A stretch of 64,000 bases of DNA from Variovorax paradoxus (GTDB lineage: Bacteria > Pseudomonadota > Gammaproteobacteria > Burkholderiales > Burkholderiaceae_C): the NCBI RefSeq assembly GCF_018614875.1, contig NZ_JAGGNW010000014.1, positions 385,949-449,948 of the forward strand, in the 5' to 3' direction. A program made the translations under genes and the position numbers. A model generated the notes under the pieces. It was not told the origin of the DNA. It did no database searches and saw nothing but the letters and a program-made list of their open reading frames with translations. Below are positions 16,246 to 23,884 of this stretch, one piece after another (the stretch's first letter is position 1; each line of letters starts with the position of its first letter).

Positions 16246-17436
16246 ATGAGCAATCAAACGCCAGGCTGGTGGCGGCGCACGGGCGTCGACCTGCGGCTCA
16301 TGCTGATGAGCGTGCTGCTGATCGCCATGGGGGTGGTCTTCAACGTGATGTCCGGTGGCGTGTTCCTGTCGCCCGAGAACCTCTACAACGTGGCGCAGCA
16401 GACGGCGGTGGTGGGCATCGTGTCGACGGTGATGGTGCTGGTCATCGTGGCGCGCCACATCGACCTGTCGGTCGGCTCGGTCATGGGCTTCGTCGGCGTG
16501 CTGATCGCCTACCTGCAATACACCTCGGGCTGGTCGTGGCCCGCGGCCTGCCTGGCGGGCCTGGCGGTGGCGCTGCTGGTGTCGATCTACCAGGGCTGGC
16601 TCACGGCGATGCTGGGCGTGCCCTCGTTCGTGGTCACGCTCGGCGGCCTGATGTCGTTTCGCGGCGCCGCCTTCCTGGTGGCCGACGGCAAGACGCAGCC
16701 CGTGAACGACGAATTCTTCCAGCGCCTGGGCGGCGGCTACGACGGCGGCATCGGCACCACCATGACCTGGGTGCTCGCGGCCTTCGTGGCGCTGGTGCTG
16801 TTCGCGCGCATGCTGCAGAAGCGCCGTGCGCGCGCCCATCACGGGATGCCCAACGAGCCGCTGTGGCTGGAGCTGCTGCTGACGGCGGTTGCGGCGGCCG
16901 TGGTGTTCGTTTTCGCGGCGGTCATGAACAACTACCAGATCGCCTCCAAGGACGCGCCGCAGGGCCTGCCGATCCCGGTGCTGATCTGGGCCGTGGTGGC
17001 GATCGTGCTGTCGTTCATCGTGCACCGCACGCGCTTCGGCCGCTACGTGTTCGCCATGGGCGGCAACCCCGATGCGGCGGCACTGGTGGGCATTCCGGTG
17101 AAGCGCGTCACGCTGATGCTGTTCGCGCTGCTCGCGGTGCTGGTGACGGTGGCGGCCATCGTGTCGATTGCGCGGCTCAACGCGGGGACGAACTCGCTCG
17201 GCACGGGCATGGAGCTGTACGTGATCGCGGCGGCCGTGATCGGCGGCACGGCGCTCGCGGGCGGCACCGGCTCGATCTTCGGCTCGGTGCTGGGCGCGCT
17301 CATCATGCAGTCGCTCGACAGCGGCATGCTGCTGCTCGACGTGCCGATCGGCAAGCGCATGGTGATCATCGGGCAGGTGCTGATCGTGGCGGTGGTGTTC
17401 GACGTCTTGTACCGGCGCAAGTTCGGGGAGAACTAG
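16246..17436 (+). CDS. xylH: Sugar ABC transporter permease (XylH/RbsC type)
   Basis: 396 residues, about ten hydrophobic helices. Diagnostic segments are VIVARHIDLSVGSVMGF, VPSFVVTLGGLMSFRGAAFLVADGKTQPV and GGTALAGGTGSIFGSVLGALIMQSLDSGMLLLDV. The QPVNDEFF region after the third helices is typical of XylH rather than RbsC. It forms the membrane channel for the sugar delivered by the upstream binding protein. A 370-bp gap with a long inverted repeat separates it from the ATPase gene. Confidence 0.87.
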   Translation: MSNQTPGWWRRTGVDLRLMLMSVLLIAMGVVFNVMSGGVFLSPENLYNVAQQTAVVGIVSTVMVLVIVARHIDLSVGSVMGFVGVLIAYLQYTSGWSWPAACLAGLAVALLVSIYQGWLTAMLGVPSFVVTLGGLMSFRGAAFLVADGKTQPVNDEFFQRLGGGYDGGIGTTMTWVLAAFVALVLFARMLQKRRARAHHGMPNEPLWLELLLTAVAAAVVFVFAAVMNNYQIASKDAPQGLPIPVLIWAVVAIVLSFIVHRTRFGRYVFAMGGNPDAAALVGIPVKRVTLMLFALLAVLVTVAAIVSIARLNAGTNSLGTGMELYVIAAAVIGGTALAGGTGSIFGSVLGALIMQSLDSGMLLLDVPIGKRMVIIGQVLIVAVVFDVLYRRKFGEN

Positions 17437-17806
17437 GAATGAGAGCTTGCTTTTCTGTGCGTCGCGTCGTGCGTTCGATGCCTTGTTCAGGGCGCGATCC
17501 CGCCGACGGGGTACCTTGCTCCGCGAATGTCCCCCGGCCTGCGGCCTCCTCCTTTATTTCGCTGCGCAAGGCACCCCATCGACGGAATCGTTGGGCAGAG
17601 CAGTCGTTGATCAGCGGTTCACCAGCAGCGTGTCCTCGTGCACAGGGCATCGGGTGCTCCCCGCAGCGAAATAAAGGAGGAGGGCGAAGCCCGGGGGACA
17701 TTCGCGGAGGGGAGTACCCGGTGGCCTGTGCACGCGCCTCGAACAAAGAAGCCCCGAACAAAAACGCCCCGAACGCAAGAAGCAGCGCACAGCGAAAGGC
17801 ATTCCA
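17437..17806. other. Intra-operon spacer occupied by a large inverted-repeat element
   Basis: This 370-bp spacer lies between permease and ATPase genes on one strand. Apart from the 47-bp inverted arms (17520-17566 and 17662-17708) I see only low-complexity A-rich sequence before the ATPase start, and no convincing gene. Small open frames across it are by-products of the repeat. Confidence 0.6.
17520..17708. repeat. Long inverted repeat (47-bp arms) inside the sugar transporter operon
   Basis: Left arm 17520-17566 and right arm 17662-17708 are inverted copies. The outer 18 bases (beginning TCCGCGAATGTC) and the inner 21 bases (ending TTTATTTCGCTGCG) match perfectly. Only an 8-base middle block differs (CCTGCGGC against GGCGAAGC read on the same strand). 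The enclosed 95 bases are not repeated. The layout resembles a paired REP-type or MITE insertion. In RNA it could fold into a long hairpin and change the ratio of permease to ATPase. Confidence 0.75.
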
Positions 17807-18583
17807 ATGACCACGGTCGACACCTCGAAGCCCTTGGTCGAACTGAAGGAAATCCGCAAGGCCTTCGGTGGCGTGAAAGCCGTGGATGGCGTGAGCGTGA
17901 ACCTCCATGCCGGCGAAGTGGTCGCGGTGCTCGGCCACAACGGGGCGGGCAAGTCCACGCTCATGAAGATGCTCGCGGGCGCCTATCCCATCGATTCGGG
18001 CGACACGCTGATCGCGGGCGAGAAGGTCCACATCCGCACGCCCGCCGAGGCGCAGGCGCTGGGCATCGAGACCATCTACCAGACGCTCGCACTGGCCGAC
18101 AACCTCGACTCCGTGTCCAACCTCTTTCTCGGCCGCGAGAAGATGACGCGCTGGAACACGCTCGACGATCATTTCATGGAAGTGCAGGCGCGCAAGGTGT
18201 TCCAGCGCCTCAACAAGAACTTCAGCAACATCCGCATTCCGGTGCGCCGCCTCTCGGGCGGGCAGCGGCAGGTGGTGGCGATCTCGCGCGCGCTGTACTT
18301 CAACGCGCGCATCCTCATCATGGACGAGCCCTGCGCCGCGCTCGGACCCGAAGAAACCGCGATGGTCGGCGGCCTCGTGAAGCAGCTCAAGGCCGACGGC
18401 GTCGGCATCTTCCTGATCACGCACGACATGCCCGACGTGTTCTCGCTGAGCGACCGCGTCGCCGTGATGAAGAACGGCAAGCTCGTCGGCACCTACCGCA
18501 CCGCCGACGTCACCGAAGACGAAGTGCTCGGCATGATCATCGCCGGCAAGCGCCCCGAGGGAAAAGAGCAGGCGCACAGGTGA
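17807..18583 (+). CDS. Sugar ABC transporter ATP-binding protein, single-domain
   Basis: 258 residues. Walker A is GHNGAGKST, the signature is LSGGQRQVV, Walker B is ILIMDEP, and the switch His is in LITHDMPDV. It follows the RbsA/XylG subfamily in sequence (KAVDGVSVNLHAGEVVAVLGHNGAGKSTLMKML). However it has only one nucleotide-binding domain instead of the usual tandem pair of about 500 residues, as in fructose-type FrcA. It should therefore work as a homodimer. It energises the permease at 16246, and the ROK regulator gene starts 43 bases after it. Confidence 0.87.
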   Translation: MTTVDTSKPLVELKEIRKAFGGVKAVDGVSVNLHAGEVVAVLGHNGAGKSTLMKMLAGAYPIDSGDTLIAGEKVHIRTPAEAQALGIETIYQTLALADNLDSVSNLFLGREKMTRWNTLDDHFMEVQARKVFQRLNKNFSNIRIPVRRLSGGQRQVVAISRALYFNARILIMDEPCAALGPEETAMVGGLVKQLKADGVGIFLITHDMPDVFSLSDRVAVMKNGKLVGTYRTADVTEDEVLGMIIAGKRPEGKEQAHR

Positions 18584-18626
18584 GCGCAGGCGCGATGGTT
18601 GTCGTTCATGTGCTGAGGGTGGGCCC

Positions 18627-19790
18627 ATGACCATCGGTGACCAGCAGTTGCTGAAGCGCATGAACCGCAGCGTGTTGCTGCGCTTGCTGCGCGCGCGGCC
18701 AGGCCTGTCGCGCGCACGGCTCGCCACAGAAAGCGGCCTCACCAAATCGACCGTGAGCCTGCTGGTGCGCGAGCTGCTCGACGAAGGCTGGCTCAGCGAA
18801 GCGGGCGCCACCATCGCCGATGGCCTCGGACGGCCTTCCACGCCGCTGCGGATCAACGTCGGCGTGCGCGCATTGATGGGCGTCGAGATCGCCGTCGAAA
18901 CGGTGCGCCTGGCCTGCGTCTCGCTGCAGGGCGAGGTGCTTCATGCCGATACGCAGGCGCTCGCCGGCAGCACGCCGGCCGGCGTGTGCGCGCAGGTCGC
19001 GCGCATGGCCGCGGCAGCGCACGGGAAGCTGAATGAACTGGGGCTGCGCCTGTCGAGCATCGGCGTCTGCGTGCCCGGCGCGGTGGACGATTGCACCGGC
19101 GTGGTCCGCTTTGCGCCCAACCTCGGCTGGCGCAACGTGAGCCTGCTGCCCGCGCTCGAGGAAGCCTTTGCCGCGGCGGGGCTGCCGGGCGTCACCGTGC
19201 AGTTGCAGAACGACGCCGATGCCGCCGTGCTCGGCGAGTACGAATTCTCCGGCGGCGAAAGTGCAGACCCGCTGATCTTCGTGAGCTGCGACGTGGGCGT
19301 GGGTGCCGGCGTGGTGCTGAACGACCGCCTCTTCACGGGCGCGCAAGGCATGGCGGGCGAGATCGGCCACACCATCCTGCAGATCGACGGGCCGCCGTGC
19401 TCGTGCGGGCGCAGGGGTTGCGCCGAAGCCTTCTTCGGCTCGCGTGCACTGGAGCGCGAAGCGCCCGACATGGCGCGCGCAGCCGCCTTCTTCGGCGTGC
19501 TGCTGCAGAACCTGTGGGTCACCTTCGATCCGCGCGCCATCGTGCTTGGCGGCAAGTCGTGCACCGGCGACGGCGGCCTGGCGCAGGCGGCCTTCGAGAG
19601 GGTCAGGCGCCATGCCGACGCGGCCGGCATGCCCGCGCCCGATCTGCGCATCGCACGCTATGGCGAGCTTGCACCTGCCGTGGGGGCCGCCGCGCTGGCG
19701 CTGCACGAATACCTCAGGCCGCTTCAGCCCGATGCGCGAACGCGCCGGGCCCGCGCCGCGCGCGACGAATACCGAATACCTTCTGCCTAA
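18627..19790 (+). CDS. ROK-family repressor (XylR-like)
   Basis: 387 residues. The N terminus holds a winged helix-turn-helix (LSRARLATESGLTKSTVSLLVRELLDEGWL). The ROK sugar-kinase fold follows, with VCVPGAVDD, the NDADAAVLGEYEF segment and the zinc-binding signature CSCGRRGCAE. It most likely represses the upstream transport operon through the palindrome at 15017-15043 and responds to the imported sugar. It is last in the operon and has no terminator-like hairpin before it. Confidence 0.87.
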   Translation: MTIGDQQLLKRMNRSVLLRLLRARPGLSRARLATESGLTKSTVSLLVRELLDEGWLSEAGATIADGLGRPSTPLRINVGVRALMGVEIAVETVRLACVSLQGEVLHADTQALAGSTPAGVCAQVARMAAAAHGKLNELGLRLSSIGVCVPGAVDDCTGVVRFAPNLGWRNVSLLPALEEAFAAAGLPGVTVQLQNDADAAVLGEYEFSGGESADPLIFVSCDVGVGAGVVLNDRLFTGAQGMAGEIGHTILQIDGPPCSCGRRGCAEAFFGSRALEREAPDMARAAAFFGVLLQNLWVTFDPRAIVLGGKSCTGDGGLAQAAFERVRRHADAAGMPAPDLRIARYGELAPAVGAAALALHEYLRPLQPDARTRRARAARDEYRIPSA

Positions 19791-19910
19791 GAGATCACGG
19801 GCAAAGCCGCGGCGAGACCGGCAATGCACGAGGACATGCGCAAACCGCCTACGCGCATGGCTGCGGCCTTGGCCTAGGTTCTGGGCTTTGCAGCTCTCCA
19901 CCCTCGTGTC

Positions 19911-22375
19911 ATGCCCCACGCCGCCGCCCGTCTTCGTGCGCCTCTTCGTGCGACTTCTTCCGCACTGCTGACCCTCACCGCCGTTGTCATCGGTCTCGCA
20001 GGCTTGGCCCTGGGGGCCGCGGGCGCGTGGCTCGTCGTGCTCGGCGGCTCGTGGTACTACCTTGTTGCGGGGCTCGGCCTGATCGTTGCCGCGGTGCTGC
20101 TTGCGCGCGGCGGCGGCGCGGGCCTCTGGGTCTATGCGGCGGTGGTGGCGTTCACACTGGTCTGGGCCCTGTGGGAAGTGGGGTTCGACTGGTGGCCGCT
20201 GGCGGCGCGGGGTGATGTGTTCTTCGTGCTCGGCGTGTTCCTGCTCATGCCGTGGGTGCCACGCGCACTGGCACGTCGCAATGCCGCGGGCGTGGCGCCC
20301 GCGCGCGGCTTCCTCGGCGTGGTGCTGCTGGCCTTCCTGGCTGCCGCGGTGTTCTCGTGGACACGCGATCCGACCCGCATGGAAGGCACCCTGCCGGCGC
20401 CAACGGCACCTGCCGCCGCAGCGGCAGCAGCGGGCACGGCAGCACCGGCCCCGCCGAAGGACGACTGGACGGCCTACGGCGGCAACGGCATGGGCCAGCG
20501 CTATTCGGCACTCGATCAGATCACGCCGGCCAATGTCGGCGAGCTCCAGGAGGCGCATGGCACTTCCGCACCGGCGACGTGCGCGGCCAGGCCGGCGACC
20601 CCGAGGAGACGACCTTCGAGGTGACGCCGCTGAAGGTCGGCGAGCGGCTTTTTCTTTGCACGCCGCATCAGTCGGTGGTGGCGTTGAACGCGACCACGGG
20701 CCAACAGCTGTGGCGCTACACGCCCGAGATCCGGCGCCCGCTGGCCTTGCAGCACCTGACCTGCCGCGGCCTTTCCTACGATCCGGGCAGCGCGGTGCGG
20801 CCGGCGGCCGCCGCGGCTCCTTCGCCTTCTTCACCGCCTCCGGCTGCGGGCGGCGACTGCGATGCCAAGCTCTTCATGCCCACGGCCGACGGCCGCGTCG
20901 TCGCGCTCGACCCCGGGAGTGGCAAGCCCTGCATGCGCTTCGGCGGCAGCGGCCAGATCGACCTCTGGAAGAACATGCCCAATGTGAAGCCCGGCTCCTA
21001 CTACTCCACCTCGCCGGTGGTGGTGACGCGCTCGCTCGTCATCGTGGGCGGCACGGTGCTGGACAACGTCTCGACCAAGGAAACCTCGGGCGTGATCCGG
21101 GCCTTCGACATCGACACCGGCGCGCTGGTGTGGAACTGGGACGCAGGCAATCCCGACGACACCGCGCCCATCGCGGCCGGCCGCACATACACGGCCAACT
21201 CGCCGAACAGCTGGTCGATCTCCAGCGTGGACGAGGCGCTGGGGCTGGTCTACGTGCCCACCGGCAACCAGCCGCCCGACCAGTGGGGTGGAAAGCGCAC
21301 CGAAGGGGCCGAGCGCTATTCGTCCTCGGTGGTGGCGCTGGACCTGGCCACCGGCCGCGTGCGCTGGAGCTTCCAGACCGTGCGCCACGACCTTTGGGAC
21401 TACGACGTGCCGGCGCAGCCGAGCCTGGTCGATCTGCGCGTCGGCAGCGGCACGGTGCCCGCGCTCGTGCAGCCCACCAAGCAGGGCGAGCTGTTCGTGC
21501 TCGACCGCCGCGACGGCAAGCCCGTGGTGAAGGTGCACGAGCGGCCCGCGCCGCAGGGCGCGGCCGCGGGCGACCACACGTCGCTGACGCAGCCCGTGTC
21601 GGAGCTGTCCTTCGATCCGCCCGCGCTCACGCCGGCCGACATGTGGGGCGGCACCGTATTCGATCAGCTCGCCTGCCGCATCGCCTTTCACCGGCTGCGC
21701 TATGAGGGCCGCTACACGCCGCCGTCGACCGAGGGCTCGCTGATCTACCCTGGCAACTTCGGCGTCTTCAACTGGGGCGGCGTCGCGGTCGATCCCGGGC
21801 GGCAGATGGCCTTCACCACGCCGGCTTCACTGGCCTTCGTGTCGAAGCTCGTCCCGCGCAGCGACGACACCTCGCTCTACGTGCAAGGCAAGAACCGGCC
21901 CAACGACAGCCTGCCCGCGCTCAACGAGAACTTCGGCGCGCCGTTCGCGGTTCAGCTCCGCGCCTTCACCTCGGTGTTCGGCCTGCCGTGCCAGGCGCCG
22001 CCATGGGGCCATGTGGCCGGGGCCGACCTGCGCACCGGCAGGGTGGTGTGGAAGCACAGGAACGGCACGGTGCGCGACAGCTCGCCGCTGCCGCTGCCCT
22101 TTGCGATGGGCGTGCCCAGCCTCGGCGGGCCGATGACGACGGCCGGGGGCGTGGCCTTTCTCTCGGGCACGCTCGACTATTACCTTCGCGCCTACGACGT
22201 CGCCAATGGCAAGGAGCTCTGGCGCAGCCGCCTGCCCGCGGGCGGGCAGGCCACGCCGATGAGCTACCGCGGCAGCGACGGGCGCCAGTACGTGGTGGTG
22301 GCGGCGGGCGGGCATGGATCGCTGGGCACGCGCACGGGGGACCATGTGATCGCCTACGCGCTGCCGAAGCGCTGA
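19911..22375 (+). pseudogene. gcd: Membrane-bound PQQ glucose dehydrogenase, frameshifted
   Basis: Together the two frames would make about 821 residues, close to normal Gcd length. The first part (19911 to about 20556) has four to five N-terminal membrane helices, then the start of the PQQ propeller (DWTAYGGNGMGQRYSALDQITPANVGELQEA). The sequence then continues in another frame from 20558 as WHFRTGDVRGQAGDPEETTFEVTPLKVG, which is the expected next segment. Two extra bases (CA at 20556-20557), or one missing base, break the frame. The rest is intact to a stop at 22375 (AAGGHGSLGTRTGDHVIAYALPKR). An intact enzyme would oxidise glucose or xylose to the lactone in the periplasm. A sequencing error is possible. 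Confidence 0.8.
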
Positions 22376-22383
22376 AGACAAGA

Positions 22384-22462
22384 CGCCCCCCGAAGCGCCT
22401 GCGGCGCCTCCCCCCACTGGGGGGCGCACCCGGCGGCCTGGCAGAGCCAGTTCCGCGGGTGC
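22384..22462. repeat. C/G-tract hairpin and dispersed 44-base repeat
   Basis: After the gcd stop there is a GC-rich hairpin region (CCCCCC...GGGGGG, about 22385-22424) followed by a 44-base block (22419-22462, ending TTCCGCGGGTGC). The block recurs in opposite orientation at 32555-32597 with only about four mismatches. It lies between convergent genes. It lacks a T-run, so a terminator role is uncertain. Confidence 0.55.
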
Positions 22463-22487
22463 ACTGGTTTGGGGGGGCTGCCGTGGA

Positions 22488-23747
22488 TCAGAGGCCGCTG
22501 TGGGCGGCGGCCTCGTCGCGCCAGCCGCGCAGGCGGCGGTACAGCGTGCCGCGCGAAACGCGCAGCTGCCGCGCGGCCTGCGAGACGTTGCCACCGTGCG
22601 CGGCGAGCGCTTCCTCGATCAGCTTGCGGCTGTGATCACGCAGCGTTTCGCCGGCCTGCAGCGGCGCGCGCTCCGCTGTTTCGCCGTGGCCCGCGGCCGG
22701 GCCGGGTTCGGCCGCGGGCGATGCCATCGGCAGCACCGGCGCCGCCTCGCCCGGCATCGCCACCGCATGCCTGAAGTCCGCGCCGTCCGCTGCCTTCAGC
22801 CGCGCCTGCACCCATACGCCGAGCCCGCTCGCCAGCCGCAGCGGCTGCGCGGCTTCGCGCCGTTCCAGCCGCAGCAGGCTTGCGAGATCGTGGCCCAGCA
22901 TGGATTCGACGTCGCGCCCGCCGGCCTCTTCGGGCAGGCGCCCGATCAGCCGCGCGCCGGCGCCGTTGAGCCAGGCGATGGTGCCGTCGGGCGCCACGCC
23001 GGCCAGCGCCTCCATGGGCGTGCCCAGCAAGGTGGGGCTGGCCTGGAAGCGCAGGATCAGGTGGTCGCGCGACTGCGCCTGCAGCAGGCGGTTCTCGATC
23101 GTCGTGGCATAGAGCGCCACCATCGAGGCCGCGTCGAAGCCGAAGCGCCGCGCTTCCATCGTGATGTCGAGCACGCCCGCGAGCCGGCCCGCCACGTCGC
23201 GGATTGGGGCCGCGGCGCACTGCATCTGCGACAGCACGTCGAAGTAGTGCTCCGCACCGTCGACGGTGCAGGCCTGCCCCGTGGTCGCCACGATGCCGGG
23301 CGCCGTGGTGCCGACGAGGCGCTCGGAAATGTTCACGCCCACGCGCGCGGTCTTGCGCAGCACCGGCTGGTGCGCCGCGGCCGGCTGGTGTGTCACATGC
23401 ACCACCACGCCTTCGCCGTCGGTCAGGATCACGCGGCAGTCGGTGCCCGCGAGCGCGCTTTCCATGCTCGCGAGCTCCTGCCGCGCCACCTCGAGCAGCT
23501 CGCGGTTGCGCGCCAGCGTGGCGTGCAGCCGGCTCGGCGTGACCGCATCGAAAGGCACGATGCGCCGGCGGTCGCTGTGGGTGCGGGTGCAGCGCAGCCA
23601 CGACTGGATCACCGCTTCGCCGACCAGGCCCGAAGGCCGCACGCCTTCCTCGAAGAACTGCTGCCGCGCGAGCGCCACGCGCTGCGCCGGCGTGCTGGAA
23701 AAGAGTTGGCGCGGCGCATTCGCCGTGCCGAGCCTGTCGATGGCCAT
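22488..23747 (-). CDS. AcoR-like regulator with GAF and Fis-type HTH but no AAA+ domain
   Basis: 419 residues. The N-terminal half matches AcoR-type activators: SWLRCTRTH, then a GAF domain with VGVNISERLVGTTAPGIVATTGQACTV and HYFDVLSQMQCAAAPIRD. A PAS-like stretch follows (about 235-330; GTIAWLNGAGARLIGRLPEEA). The last 45 residues are a Fis-type HTH (LIEEALAAHGGNVSQAARQLRVSRGTLYRRLRGW). The sigma54-contacting AAA+ ATPase, with Walker A and GAFTGA motifs, is absent. It cannot drive sigma54 open-complex formation in the usual way and may be a repressor or sigma70-type activator. It is divergent from the PQQ alcohol dehydrogenase. Confidence 0.82.
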   Translation of the reverse strand: MAIDRLGTANAPRQLFSSTPAQRVALARQQFFEEGVRPSGLVGEAVIQSWLRCTRTHSDRRRIVPFDAVTPSRLHATLARNRELLEVARQELASMESALAGTDCRVILTDGEGVVVHVTHQPAAAHQPVLRKTARVGVNISERLVGTTAPGIVATTGQACTVDGAEHYFDVLSQMQCAAAPIRDVAGRLAGVLDITMEARRFGFDAASMVALYATTIENRLLQAQSRDHLILRFQASPTLLGTPMEALAGVAPDGTIAWLNGAGARLIGRLPEEAGGRDVESMLGHDLASLLRLERREAAQPLRLASGLGVWVQARLKAADGADFRHAVAMPGEAAPVLPMASPAAEPGPAAGHGETAERAPLQAGETLRDHSRKLIEEALAAHGGNVSQAARQLRVSRGTLYRRLRGWRDEAAAHSGL

Positions 23748-23790
23748 GGTGTGTTCGATGCCTCTCAGCGTCCGGGAACCCCAGCGAATG

Positions 23791-23807
23791 TGTTCCGCAA
23801 TGGAACA
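23791..23807. promoter_or_regulatory. Palindrome between the AcoR-like gene and the PQQ dehydrogenase
   Basis: TGTTCC-GCAAT-GGAACA is a perfect 6-5-6 palindrome centred 50-85 bases from both divergent starts. Fis-type HTH regulators of the AcoR group bind short inverted repeats, so it is the best candidate operator for the adjacent regulator. Confidence 0.55.
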
Positions 23808-23884
23808 AGGCTCGATTGGGGAAATCCCGAAGGTGAATGCGGAAGCGGCGCGAACGATCCTTGCGCCACAAGGAGACCTTCACG

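Noticed and set aside
17437..17964. Small open frames giving ECPPG...LLYFAA-like peptides
   Set aside because: They are produced by both arms of the inverted repeat and appear on both strands; no ribosome site and no family.
18606..20834. 742-codon open frame antisense to the ROK regulator and gcd
   Set aside because: Composition-driven shadow that crosses two real genes and an intergenic gap; no domain or ribosome site.
22384..22426. Rho-independent terminator after gcd
   Set aside because: A strong GC hairpin is present but has no T-run on either strand, and the sequence belongs to a dispersed repeat.
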